Shown in pieces: positions 12,275 through 23,837 of a stretch of 55,288 nucleotides of DNA; positions within the stretch are counted from its first letter, which is position 1, and each line of letters opens with the position of its first letter. The notes below the pieces were generated by a model. It saw only the letters and a program-made list of their open reading frames with translations. It did not search any database and had not been told where the DNA came from. The position numbers were made by a program, and so were the translations under genes. The stretch lies in assembly GCA_905221605.1 (NCBI GenBank), contig CAJNDS010000317.1:112501-167788 (forward strand), written 5' to 3'. The stretch is from Symbiodinium natans. Taxonomy: Eukaryota > Sar > Dinophyceae > Suessiales > Symbiodiniaceae.

Positions 12275-12379
12275 GACCGATGGCGACTGCTTGAGGAGTT
12301 TCTAGTTTCACCCGAAGTCGTAGCGCTAGGCGTATGTCGTTCGCGACGTAACCGCTACCAAAGAACATGTGACACAATA

Positions 12380-13289
12380 ACATATATATATATATACACA
12401 CACATGTACTTTCTATCGCACGATAAATAGACTATTGTTCGAGGAAGTGGACCTCATGATAACAATAGTCATCGAAGACTTGGTACACAGGCCTGTCTTA
12501 CAATTCCTCCTTTTGCAAATGCATTGCATGCTGATAGCGGTCATCAAGACGGCAATTGCAATAGCAAGGTTGAATACAACGTTTGTGTCTTCATTCTCAG
12601 CTGCATTTTTCGTGAAAGGCAGCATGGCGGGTACTGTTTCTATCATGGAAACGACCCTAATGGTCCCATATTGACAAGGTTATACAGAAATTCAGCGATC
12701 GCATCACAGCGTCCAGGGCGACGCGGGAGGGGATTGCAAAGGGCGGTTAAGTAGGACTTTTGTCAAATCGTTTCCTGGCATTCACGCCGCCGTGCGCTGT
12801 CATTGACCAGACGGCCCATGAACTTCCCAAGCCGCCAAAAACAGCACGGATCCAGGTCCAGCAAACCTTCCAGAATCGATGTTCAGGGTAGACCTAAAAG
12901 CTGCGTTTGTTTTTTTGTTTCTGTCCCCCAAAAAGCTGTACGTCATGGTGATGCTGCTGATGGACCGAATCCTGGTAGATGTAGCAGCGCAGCAGCTCCA
13001 TGAGATGTTCGTATCGCAGAGGCTGCTCACGATTCCATTCCGGCGCCTACCCGACCCGGGGAGTTGACTTCAGCAGAATTTTTATTGGATTTGTGATCAG
13101 CATTCTAAGTTCTTCGTATATGTATGTGCGTATATATAGATATATATATATATACTTATATGTATCTGGCCTTCTGTCATTCTGTTCTAGAGTCGTATCA
13201 AGTTCAGATCTTTGCATCTGTCCCTGGAGTTCGTGTTGAAGTCTCGAGCTGTTGTCGATCCCCTACAATTTCGATGAATTGCGGGTAAG
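12380..13289. other. Region upstream of the sulfotransferase exons
   Basis: An AT/AC simple repeat lies at 12380-12405 and another AT run at about 13118-13155. A + strand open frame at about 12879-13067 contains a hydrophobic segment (AAFVFLFLSPKKLYVMVMLL) and could be an N-terminal membrane-anchor exon of the downstream sulfotransferase, since Golgi sulfotransferases are type II membrane proteins. No splice junction joins them convincingly. Confidence 0.3.
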
Positions 13290-16200
13290 GACGTCTACAT
13301 CATCGGCGCGCCAAAATCGGGCACCAGTGCTCTGTTCACCTTTCTCGCCATGCACCCGAAAGTCAAGGCTCCTTGCTAGCAGGTACAGCACTTCATTCTG
13401 GGCATCCTTACGCAGCGCGCATCACAGGGTGTCGCCACACCCGCCCCCCAGCCAATCAATCTCTGCAGACGGCCGTAATCAAGAAGCACAGCTCGCTTTT
13501 CCTCTGACATGGCCAAGTAGCGGGAGCAGCCTGCGAAGCACTTCCGGCGCCCACTCGTCGAGAAGTAGTAGTGGTGGTGGTGGTGGTCGTGGAAGTGGTA
13601 ACTGGTAGTGGCAATGGTAGTGGTGGTAGTGGTAGCAGTGGTAGTAGTCGTCGTGGTCGTCGTCGTAGTTGTTGTTTAGCAGTCATCACCTGCATTATCT
13701 CGTGGTGGTTGTAGATAGTGGTACTGGCAGCGGAGAGTAGCAGACAGTAGGTAGGTCGGTAGGTCGGCGGGCTGTTTGGTAGGGTAGGTAGACAGTAGCA
13801 GCAGCATGGGCTTAGTGGCTTTCCACCACGGGCCTGATGGCAAGGCGCCAGAAAGGGGTATATGAGCTCTGAGCAAACCATTATGGATCTGAAGAGGAAT
13901 GAATGCGTGGGATCACCAGGGCGAAGCTTCGAGCACCTGGATTCAACATCACAGCCCCCATGAACAAAAACCCAACCCCAAATGGTGGCCTGAGAGAGTC
14001 CGGCGTAGTTTCCAAAAGCATCTCAGGTTCCTTTCCAGAAAGACCTTCGTCGGCATTATGCTGCGATAGGAATCGTCGTCATCATGCTATCAGTTGCAAT
14101 AAGCGGAACAAAGGAATGTCAGCAACAGGAGTTCAGGAATACCCATTTCAGAGATCGCAGATCCCACATCGACGTTGGCCAGCCACCCGTTGCATGCTGC
14201 CCCTACCCACCGATAATCCCCAGCTTACCCCGAACCATAACGGACCATTGTAGTAACTCCGATATTACCGGGCGGTGGCCCCTCAATAAGTACTGGGCTT
14301 GGGCAGCATCCAGTGGCGAGCAAGCTGGAAGTTTCCTCTGCGGCATAGAAAGTCTTGGCCAAACAAGCATAGCAACATTCTAACGGTTCTAACGTGGTAG
14401 TCATGTGGTAGCCCATGTTTTCCTTGCAGGTTGCGTTTGAGGTCTGCACTTGGGCCAAGATTGGCCTTGACGGCTCTTGTTGCTTTTGCTGAGATGATTG
14501 GAGCTGCATGGTTTGATGTTTCTTACATCCTATTTATGGTGATATGATTGTTGTTGGTACTGCTATCCTGCATAGGGTCAGTTCTGCTCATGCTGACGAA
14601 GCACATTCTTGCAACCAGCTGCAGTAATGCTTCCAACCAATATTGAAAACAGATGTGCAATCATGTCATACTACGTATGGGACCATCTATCTAGTATGTT
14701 CCATGGTAGAGTTGCTCGAAAAATGTCAGGCTTCATCGCGCGACAGACAGCATGGCATATAGTTTATGACATGGCTTGCAGTATGCATTGTCGCGAGACC
14801 CAGGCAGTACTGGTAGTTGGGAGGTTCCAAGCAGTCCGCAACCGCAAAGAGCAGTCCGAAGCCGAATCCTACAAGCCCTAATCCGAGGAGTCACGGTTTC
14901 TGGAGGGATTCTGTGGCCTTCGCCTGTCGAAGTTCATGTATCGGTCACTTTTCCCAACCAGGTTCCTTGGCTGCGCCAAGGCCCATATGGCTTTCGGGCT
15001 TAGGACCACTGGCTACCCCTCGGTTCTGTTTGTGGCATTTTAGGGGCAGGGGGCTTTGAAGGTGTGAATAGCTCGGAACTTGGCGGCTCACTTGCCTCCG
15101 GAAATAGCTGAGGAACTAGAAGCAACCTGTCATGGGAGCGTCTGCCAACTCTCTTTTTTTCATGAGATTCCTCTGACAAGGATGTAACGGGGGGGGGGGC
15201 GAGCAGGGAGACTCTGACGTTGAGAAATGTCTGCATGGTCCTTCGATGAACCCTTCCGCATGCGGTTTCGTCGTGGCTTGGAGCGCAACTGAATGCGCAA
15301 GTTTCTGCGTGTTGTGCTGAAGAGAGTGAGACTCTACAGCGGCTTGACAAGGATCCGCAAAAGAGCGAGCTTCCTCCCTTTCATGAGGTTAGGGGTTGGG
15401 GGTTGGGGGCGCCTGCGTGGGGGTGTGTGACACCCCACACTGCATCCTGCGGAATCCCCACCTTGTCTTCAGAACACGAGACCAGAGCCACTAAGGTTCG
15501 AATGTCCTGAAGCTCGGCTCCAACTGAGCTAGTCACATGCGATGGTTACACACGAACTCTGCAGGGGCTAGTCCAGGGCTTTGTAGATTTGTTTGTGCAG
15601 GAGGCTTGACATGTAGCTCAACAGATCTACCATTCGGCCGGCTGATATAGAGCGCACACAACCAAAGCAGCGCACCAGTACCTCAAGGGAGCGTGCGGCA
15701 CACCCTGGCTCTGTAATGATTCCACATCCCTTTTGCGGGTCCATTTAAGGGGATTCTATGGTATACAAGGGGTACACCAAGTTTGGGAAATGCCCAAATG
15801 GATCTATGATGTATGGTTGTTCTCTGGGGTTATTTGCAGGATGGGGTCCGACTTAAGGCACGATCGCCTTCTCGATTCCCATCAACATCCTGTGTATTCT
15901 TACCATCTGCGTGCGTGCTAAGCTGAGCACGCCTTCAGGATTCTTTCCTGCAGACTTGCCTCCCGCGTTCTGCTGTGCAAGATTGTCCCCAAGATACCGC
16001 ACCATGTAACTTGGCACTACGCTCGCAAGGAAGGATACTTGACCCTCGATGGCGACGCGACTGCTGCCGTCATGCCAGAGCTGTCCTCTGCAATGTACAG
16101 GCACCTGCCTGAAGCCCTCGTTACCTTAAATGGAGTCTGTTCCAGGTGCCCCGCGACCCATAGGAATCCGTGTCACCTGAAGCATCCCTGGACTACAGGT

Positions 16201-19200
16201 CCCTGCATCATCCTGCACATCCCTGAAGAACCCCCGAAAATTTTGCGCAGGCGCATGACGCCCAATGCTAAGATCATCTTATTGTGCCGGGAGCCGTGCG
16301 ACGGCGCCTTCTCCTTGTACAAGATGAGATCCAGGCATATGACATATGGGTGGGTCATCCAACCATGCTAGGAAAGGTCTGTCTTGACTGTTGAGGTCTC
16401 TCCTGTGCAAGTACTGTCTGTAGCAACTGTAGCAGGCTTGGACCGTTGTCGGCTGTTGATGTGAATTTCTGTGTCTCCTTGAGCTACACCGCAGCAGATG
16501 CGGAAATCGGCTGTGTTGCGATGAGCTTTTCGCGCATTGAAGCAATAGAAACACAGCAAATTCCTCGAGTTTTCGAGGGTTGCCGAGTGGGGACACCATG
16601 GACATGTAATGCAAAGACAAAGGACGCTCGCGTGTACCAGCTTTGGAATGGGCGTTTTTTTGCTAAACTGCGTTCCGAGGACTCCTCGAGCGAAATCGCA
16701 ATCTTGACGGAAAACAAGCTGTTTTTACATTGCCATAAACCATTGCCGAGATCTGTTTTGAAAACGCATTTGTCACATGCATGAGTACGTGGTCTTTCTG
16801 TTGTCACGTTTGTAAACTTACACTCCACACCCTCAATCCAAAAACCTTCAAGACTCTGTGCGGAGCCTCAAACACTCAAACTAGGAAGATGTGAGGTGCT
16901 GCATGCAGAGCTGAAACCTCACTCCACACCCTCAACCCTACACCCTCAAGACTCAACAAAAAAACGTGAAACACTCAAACTACGAAGATGTGAGCTTTCA
17001 AGGAAGAACCCTAACAGGGCAAAACCCGAAACTCTCACTGTCTCCTTAAACATGAACATCCCGAAAAACCAGGATCCTTGTTGCACCAGAATCCCCCAAC
17101 AGGGACCCATAGTTTTGAGCAACAATCATATACATGTATATGTATGCACATCATGTACATATACATGTCTGTACATTTTTGTAGAAGCTCTGGTTGCCTT
17201 CTCAAGCTTCCTTGGTCCCAGAAAAGCCTTGTAAAATTCATCCAACAGCGCAGATTGTGATTGGGGTTCTGGTGAGTCCGGGTTTCGGGAAGTGCCGCTT
17301 GCACCGCTCTCACTGTCTAATTAATCCTAACTCATCCCCTAAACACACAATGCTGGGCCTGGTGCCAACAGCTCAACTGCTGTGCAGGATAAAGGGCCGG
17401 GGTGAGCACGGTCTCAGCCTGCGCGACATGCAACAGGTCGCAGAGAAGCTGTAGGTAGAGGGGTTTAGGGGTTTGGGGTTTAGGGTCTATTTTGGCTTTT
17501 GCTGTTAATGAGTACTCTTAGCATTGCGAAGTTGATTCTGGTTACCGCTGATACTTGGCGTTTCTGTCAGCATTCGTACTAGCTTGTGTTTGGGCTCCCC
17601 AGAAGCTGAAACTGTCTGAGAGCGCAGATGCAGAAGTGGCCTTAGCGGCATGGACTTGTTTTTCCACATTCTTACATGTGGCCACTTCATTCTGCGACCG
17701 CCGGTATTTCCCCGCTGTACTACCTTGCACCAGTTTTTTTCGAAGTTGCAGTAACCTGTACGACACTGTCCTCTCCTACATATGTCTTTAGAGTATTGCC
17801 ATTCAACCACGTGCTTCGCCAGTACTCGGTGTCATTGCTGCGATCACCATTAAAAGTGATTTGTTAAAGCGTCGTTTCTCATTCTTGATCTTCTTGTAGG
17901 ACTACGACTACTACTCTTAGAGCCATGACTACTACTGCTACTGGTACTACTGACGCTGCTACTCCTGCTGCCACTTCTGCCACTGCCACCACCACCGCCA
18001 CAACCACTACCACTACCGCTACCACTTCCGAGTACGACGACGACGACGACCCCCACGCTGCTGCTGCTCCTGCTACTACTACGACGACGACCACCACCAC
18101 CACAACCACGACGACGTCTACTACTAATTACTACTTCTTCTACTATGACTGCGACTGCGACTGCGAGCGCGACTATGACTACGACTACGACGACGACAAC
18201 GATTGCGACTACGATTACGATTACGCTTACGATTGCTACTACTCCTACTGCTGCTACTGAAACTGCTCGACTCCTACTCCTGCGCCTCCTGCTCCTGCTG
18301 CTGGTGCTGCTGCTCCTGCCCATCTGCTACATTGCTAGTACTGCTGCTACCGCCACCGCTACCACCACCACCACCACCAGCGCTCTCACTACCAATGCGA
18401 CCACTATAATTGTTCACAAAGTAAACTGAGACATCGTTGTTGTCCGAGTTCGGCTCCTGAGAGACAGCTGAGGTACGATTTGGAGATGAAGCTAGCTCAG
18501 TCAGATGATTGGCGTTTGATGAACGAGCTTGCGCTTCGCCTCGATGCCGGAGCATCCAGCGTTCGGACAGACGATTCCTTGTTATCCTTCTTACTATGCT
18601 AATTATCGTCACGGTTATGACAATGGTTGAGGAGCAAGAGCTTTTTTCTCCCTATGTTTTGTTGTCTGCCATGTTTCAGCTTTACATGCCAGGTAGTGCG
18701 TGCAGATTGGATGGGGGTTACAGGCCCTCTTCCCTGAGTCTGCGTATCATCTTGCTAAACTATCCCCCTAAACCCTAAACCCTAAACCCTAAACCCAGAA
18801 ACTTGGGGCTGGTTGGGCTGAAGGAGGGCTTAGGGCTTGGGATCCCAATCCTTGCAGGATCACGGCTTCCATGGCAACCACTGTGGTTAACTCGTCCATG
18901 CTCCGAGGCTTCTACTACGAGTCTGGGTTGCGGTTAAGGAGACTACGTACTTTAGGGTTTAGGGTTTAGGGTTTAGGAGGATGCCTCAGAAACCATGGAA
19001 CAATCCTGAAAGCCTCGACGAAATCCGTATCAGACTACCCTGTGCCAGACCTCCAATCGAGAAGCCGCAATCCCGCAACAGTAGCCCAGGAGAATGTCCT
19101 GGGCGAGTTCCACAAACGCTTTGACCCGAAGAATATGCTTCTTCTGCGGTTCAAGGACCTGTCTAATTGAGCAGCCAACAAGCATGACAGTATAGTCATA

Positions 19201-20075
19201 CTGAGAACGGCAGGGTCATAAGTAGTCAATGATCTCAGCATCAAGTTGAGTATCGATTGTTATATGTATGTGGTGGAATTCCACAAAAGGTGCAGTGTAG
19301 GCAAGCCTTCAGTGTAAGTACCTCGTGGGCTGAGTTGACAAAACTACTTCTTACTGTAGAGTAGCATTATCGTATCAGTGTAACACACTACTATTCCTAT
19401 ACCACTAGAACACCCAGTACTACGACGGTGATTATTACTCTACCGTACCGAAAAAGGAATGAGAGTTCAACAGTTGAACAGCCCATCACTGCGCAGGACT
19501 TCGCCGAGGATACGGAGGGCACCGTCCGGCGCGTCTTTAAGTTTCTGGGGCTCCAAGAAGACGTTCCGCTGCCGGACCTCAAGACGATCCGCCCCGAGGT
19601 CGGCCGGGCAGAATCCATCAGGGAGAAAGCAAGGGTTACATAGGGATTACAAGTCATGATGGGGTAAATATCTGAAACCAGAAAATGTTTGCAGGATTTG
19701 GCGGGGGTCGGAATTTTGGGGGGTGAAAGGGGGAGTGGGGGGAGGTTGGGTTGGAGTAATCATTCATAAGGGACGGAGGGGGGGAGGGGGGGGAGGGAGC
19801 GGGGCGGGGTCCAAGTGGAGAACCTCTGAAAGCCTTCTTGGCCAGAACCGGACGCGAATAGCACAGGAACAGCAAGAAGACGCTCATGGACAAACCCTGG
19901 ACCCCAAACCCACACCCAAACCCCCAAAACCGTATAAACCCCCCACAAAAGCCCCTAAACCCTAAATTCTAAACTCTAAAGCCTGAAGGACATCATGGAG
20001 ATTGATCTCGAGAAGGAGAGCCGCACCACAAAGCTTTCTGCAGAGGATCAGGCGTTGCTGGAGCGGCACTTCCAG
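13290..20075 (+). CDS. Sulfotransferase-family protein, multi-exon, ends uncertain
   Basis: PAPS-dependent sulfotransferases move sulfate from PAPS to carbohydrate or small acceptors. Exons seen: 13290-13367 (DVYIIGAPKSGTSALFTF, the 5'-phosphosulfate loop with PKSGT); about 15980-16334 (TWHYARKEGYLTLDGDAT, then AKIILLCREPCDGAFSLYKM, the 3'-phosphate-binding Arg/Ser motif); 17388-17450 (HGLSLRDMQQVAEK); 18858-18932 (VVNSSMLRGFYYESGLR); about 19065-19151 (GEFHKRFDPKNMLLLRFK); 19497-19628 (DFAEDTEGTVRRVFKFLGL); 19989-20075 (KLSAEDQALLERHF). Phases match at the junctions 16334/17388, 17450/18858, 19151/19497 and 19628/19989, using GC, GT, GA and GC donors. The order of motifs is that of the family. 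The N-terminus, an exon between the first two and the last exon are not fixed; 20747-20773 is one candidate last exon. The gene could be a pseudogene, but no exon here has an internal stop. Confidence 0.65.
13563..13680. repeat. Degenerate GTN trinucleotide array
   Basis: A run of GTG, GTA and GTC triplets inside the first large intron of the sulfotransferase gene. Confidence 0.85.
17459..17487. repeat. TTTAGGG-type units at the start of an intron
   Basis: GGTTTAGGGG-type units begin nine bases after the donor of exon 17388-17450. A partial CCCTAAA motif lies upstream of the same exon at 17336-17344. Confidence 0.7.
17895..18380. repeat. Long degenerate NAC/NCT/ACG trinucleotide array
   Basis: About 480 bp of degenerate triplets (TAC, GAC, CAC, GCT) in the intron between exons 17388-17450 and 18858-18932. 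Open frames across it on both strands (poly-Thr, poly-Val, poly-Ser) result from the triplet period and are not genes. It is roughly complementary in type to the GTN array at 13563-13680. Confidence 0.85.
18765..18797. repeat. CCCTAAA units at the end of an intron
   Basis: Four CCCTAAA units about 60 bases before the acceptor of exon 18858-18932. They are complementary to the TTTAGGG run after that exon. Confidence 0.85.
18951..18977. repeat. TTTAGGG units at the start of an intron
   Basis: Nearly four TTTAGGG units beginning about 18 bases after the probable donor of exon 18858-18932. Confidence 0.85.
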
Positions 20076-20170
20076 GCACTTTTGGGTTTAGGGTCTCAGG
20101 GAAGTTTAGGTTATCTTAACCCTAAACCCAAAACCCTAAAACCTAAAAACCCTAAATCACTAGAATTCGG
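20076..20170 (+). other. Probable short intron made of TTTAGGG and CCCTAAA arms
   Basis: Directly after the GC donor at 20076 come TTTAGGG units (about 20083-20095) and then, after a short loop, CCCTAAA-type units (about 20118-20157) ending near AG dinucleotides. The segment could fold into one hairpin, and it may be a complete small intron following exon 19989-20075. The next exon is not established. Confidence 0.45.
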
Positions 20171-22056
20171 GTAGACCTAGGAGCGTTCATGAGTTTATAT
20201 GGCATTCCCTGCAAGGCTCAGCAGCACCTTTCCCACCTCTGGTGCTAGGCGGCGTCTTCCTGGGACCACGCCAGAAATCTGGCAGTTTTGAGGGTTTAGG
20301 AGAGTATATCGAAGTGTTTAGTTTCTTTGCACAGTGCGGGCTCGCACCACCCTGGCTTGACAAACGTGGCCGCAAAGTGTGGCGGTTTTGCAAATGGCTT
20401 TGCCTGATGTGAATGGCATTGATTCAATACATCTATGCAACGATTGGAAGGTTTTCCTGAGCATCAAGGTGCCCCGACACCTGATGTGAGAGCGCACTCA
20501 CGTGAATGCAAAAAAGGCCATGATCCGAAGCACGCAGACACATGCAGCCATGAGTTGGCAGAGAGCTTTGTCCCCACAGCCGCTCTGGCTCGAGCCCCAA
20601 AACTGCAAAGGCCCCCCCCCATGAGCAGCTCGGGCCTCTCCCAGCATGCTGCTAGACGTGGCAACTTGGATCTGACCGTTTCCATAGCATGTCCATGTGT
20701 TTGGATGTCGAACATGGCCCATCGTTTCCTCCCTTGCCTTTTGCAGGACGCGGGCAGCTTCTGTGAGCTTTAGAGCTTAAGCGTAGAATCTCAGGTCCGG
20801 ATGCTGGCCGCGTCTATTGGCTTCTGCATATCATCATCGCGAGAACTGGAAGCCTTTGTCCTGTCCAAGGTGCCTGTAGATAAACAGAAAGTGCAGACAG
20901 ATTGTCCCTAAAGCTTAGCAGAAGAGGCATGGGCCAGTTGGCTGTACATCTGCGGCGGCATAAACAAGCCCATGGGAGCCTCTAAAGTCCCAACCATCAT
21001 GACTCTCGACATTCAGTGTGTTGACGGGGCTGTCGCGTCTAGAGGACTACGTCTCTGCGCAGCTGGCAAATGGTCCCATCGATCGGCACTGGCACGGGCT
21101 ACATCACTGGTCCACGGAAAAACACTTTGGCTAAGGGACTGCATCAGAGGATTTGGTTGGATTCAGGAATCAGGTGCCTTCACGGTTAACGCTGTGTCAT
21201 GAAGTGAAGATCTCTTTGCGAATCAGGCTATGGAACCTATGACAGCATCTCCAATCTCGGTTCAGGAGGTGATCCAGACAAAAAAGAGGCACGGCTAGAA
21301 GGCTCCTTGCACTGGGTTTTGTGAAGCGTCAGGAGTTCAATTCCAGAGTTTAGATTAACAGAGAACTTACTCTGGCTCTGGTAGAACCTTTGCGTAGCTT
21401 TGACTTCCCAGTTCGCCCCCTGAGAAGCCCTGCGAATCGAAGGCTTCTTGGATGAGTACTTGAAGCTCCGGGCAGGGACCGTGAAGACTGTTTCCATGCT
21501 GCGAGATTAGGGCTCTCAATATCGACAAGAGGCAGGCAATGTTTCAGGTGCGCTCTTGAACCGCTCTTGAGAAGAGGACGTCAGAAGGGCGCTGCGACAT
21601 GCCATACCTTGGTAGCGAGAGACGTGGCTTAGCACTTGGCGGTCCTAGCGCTGGAAATGCGCCCGCTGAAGGCGTGCAATGTGTGCCGCTGAGTTAGCGG
21701 CAGTCGTGCTGATTCGCAGCTCCATCTTTTGGAGCTAAAGCCTGGAGCGTCTCAGATGTTCTTCAGAAGGCAGGGGAAGGCAAGGTGCCCATGGTCGTTG
21801 CCGAACTCTCCTTTGCTGAGCTCTGAGAGCTCTCAAGCCTCTGGTCTGCGCCGCCCGCCAAGCAGCCAAGCAGAGAGGCATCAGAGAAAGTCTTTCCCAG
21901 CCTCTTGGAAGGTCTCTCTGTGTAGGAGGGCTGGGATGTGCTGGAGGGTTGCACTCTGGAGCGTGCGCGTGCGTGCGTGCGTGTGCAATGCAAGTTGATA
22001 TTTTCAAGCGCTCTTTCTTTCATTCCGGGGCCTTCCCGACGAGGCGGCAGGACAGT
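20171..22056. other. No confident gene; 5' flank of the MKA array
   Basis: Open stretches exist (for example about 20972-21202) but none has recognisable motifs or paired splice sites. From about 22022 the sequence becomes similar to the spacer upstream of the other array copies. Before that point it is unrelated, so this marks the left edge of the array. Confidence 0.5.
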
Positions 22057-22152
22057 TCGCTTGAAGTGCCAAAGCATCACAGAGTCGGCTGCCGCAGCCC
22101 TTCGAGTTCTCTCACGCCTCCCTTGTGCTTCCGAACGCTTCCGGCACTCGCC

Positions 22153-23591
22153 ATGGCTCCCATGAAGGCGATGAAGGCGATGAAGGCAACCGGCCTACTG
22201 TTTCGTTCCGCCAGTGTTTCTGTGCAAGAGGCAGGCTTCGTCTACAGTCTACAGCACCCTGAATCCCGAAAGCGCCTACGGCCAGCGGTATGAGTTTTGT
22301 TAGGCTGTTAGGCTCCCGCTGGCTGTGCAATAGCAGAGGCCTGAGGAATCGTAAGTAGTTGCTTGCAGGCCATGAAGGCTATGAAAGCCATGAAGGCCGG
22401 AATTGTGGTGGGGGCATGTACTTTCTACCAGGGTGCTGCTTCAAAAGCCCCAAATCCCGAAAACACCAGCGGCTTTCTCCCAGTGACATTCGTCAGATGG
22501 ACCTCCGTGACATTGTTTGGGACCCTCCTTTGCCCCGAAGAAGGCCTTAAACTTTCAACAAATTCTGGTATCAGCAGAAGCCTCTGCCGTGGCCGGCCAC
22601 GCTTCAAACGTGCCCCTCGACTTGCTGACAGGCCATGAAGGCGATGAAAGCCATGAAGGCGCGCGACCCTGTTTTATTTCCGTCATCAAGTTTGGCTTGC
22701 ATTAGGAGGGCATGGGGTTGAAGGAGGTTTTCACGCTTTCGAGGTGAGCGTCAGTGAGCGCATAGCAAGTTTAGCGTAGTTTAGTTTAGCTACACAGTTT
22801 CGTGGTGAGAGAGAGCGGTCTTTTCGTACGATCTGTCGAAGCCTTGGCTACAGTGGCTACAGGCCATGAAGAAGAAGGCGGATGACGAGGAAGCTCCCGC
22901 GATGAAGAGCATGAAGGCAATGAAGGCCCACAGGGCACGGAACATCCATGCTGAACGGACCGCTTGCCGGGTTGTTGCAAAGAGTCACACGGAAGCGTTG
23001 CAGATGTTGTGACCTTCCCTGCCTGGTGGCACATCCTTGGTGGATCCTGCATTGATTCGTGCATTGATTCGTGCATTGCTGGCTTGCTTGGGGCCATCGC
23101 CTGGGGAACTTGACTGCAGCAGGCGATGAAAGCGATGAAGGCCATGAAAGCAATGAAGGCCTTTAAGTGCCACGTCGTGCAGATGTATGGGGTCCCGTCT
23201 ACTTAGTCACCGAGAACCGCAGCCATCCCAAGATGAAAGACCTTAAATCTCGAAGCAGTCAGCAACCCCCCGGCTGCAGTAAGATACCTGCATGTGTTTG
23301 CGTGCTCTGTTGATGTCGAAGTTTGCTCAGCTCTCCGAACAGACTCCGATTGCAGGCGATGAAAGCCATGAAGGCCATGAAGGCAGGTTTCGGCGCACAA
23401 ACTCTCATTTGTTTCTGTGGTCGTTCTCTGCCACCCCCAAAAGATCACCGCATCTTGAACCGGCAGCTGCTCTGCTCATGTCGAAGTTCCCGTTTAAGCT
23501 TCGAAGCAGCAGGTCATCTCCAACATGTCCTGAAGAAAAGCCCACATCAGCTGAACCTCTCGCGCCCCAGGCGATGAAGGCGATGAAGTGA
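22153..23591 (+). CDS. Met-Lys-Ala repeat protein, array copy 1 (seven exons)
   Basis: Exons 22153-22185, 22369-22395, 22632-22658, 22863-22925, 23123-23158, 23356-23382 and 23571-23591 (TGA) splice into 77 residues. The start is the ATG in GCCATGG, giving MAPMKAMKAMK. Every later exon starts Ala-Met-Lys right after AG, every exon but the last ends ATGAAG before GC, and all junctions are phase 0. Exon 4 carries the only acidic insert, KKKADDEEAPAMKSMK. The product is about 24 Lys, 23 Met and 23 Ala, so strongly basic and very Met-rich. Introns are 183-236 nt and all GC-AG. The N-terminal MKA tail resembles those known on dinoflagellate basic nuclear proteins, but no folded domain follows. Function is unknown. 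The final AAGTGAGC could instead be a GT donor leading to further exons. Confidence 0.65.
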
Positions 23592-23798
23592 GCAGTTTTG
23601 GCCCACCCGCTTCAAGGTGTTTCGCCAGGTCCCTAGGGCCTGGCTCCCAGCGCACCGGAGGGCCTCTGTACAGGAAAAAGCCACACCCAGAGCTGACGCA
23701 TGCGCGTTGTGGGATGTTCACGACAGCTTCCTGCCTTTGCATATGGATGAGGCTGCAGGACGCGCCTGAGTGTTGCGCTGTGGAGGGAGAGTGAGTTT

Positions 23799-23830
23799 TT
23801 GAGTGAGTGTGTGTGTGTGTGTGTGTTCGT
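23799..23830. repeat. Short GT array, spacer 1/2
   Basis: About a dozen GT units with flanking GAGT units. The equivalent array before copy 3 is at about 33778-33806. Confidence 0.8.
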
Positions 23831-23837
23831 GCAAGGG

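Larger units (their letters stand above)
9495..12379 (+). mobile_element. Degenerate, internally deleted LINE with 13-bp target-site duplication
   Basis: The direct repeat ATGTGACACAATA occurs at 9495-9507 and again at 12367-12379, with unrelated sequence beside it on the inner side, as expected for a target-site duplication. The target is an AT-repeat stretch, and TATATATA runs lie outside both copies. The insert (9508-12366, about 2.86 kb) holds an ORF1-like part and a cysteine/histidine zinc-finger tail, both typical of dinoflagellate non-LTR elements. The endonuclease and reverse transcriptase parts are absent. No poly(A) tail is visible. The element is dead, and its reading frames are broken at several points. 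Confidence 0.6.

Noticed and set aside
15485-15545. tRNA-like boxes (GGTTCGAAT and the reverse of TAGCTCAGTTGG)
   Set aside because: The two boxes are on opposite strands and no acceptor or anticodon stem can be drawn.
17925-18409. Poly-Thr, poly-Val and poly-Ser open frames
   Set aside because: They arise from the trinucleotide period of the intronic array.
20930-21202. Possible Kelch-like motif (WLYICGG)
   Set aside because: A single short match in a frame that does not continue with Kelch repeats.
22153-22293. Reading the MKA exons through into the following intron as 45-120 residue proteins
   Set aside because: Read-through frames are broken by indels in copies 5 and 6 while the seven-exon frame is kept. 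Their apparent conservation reflects recent duplication.
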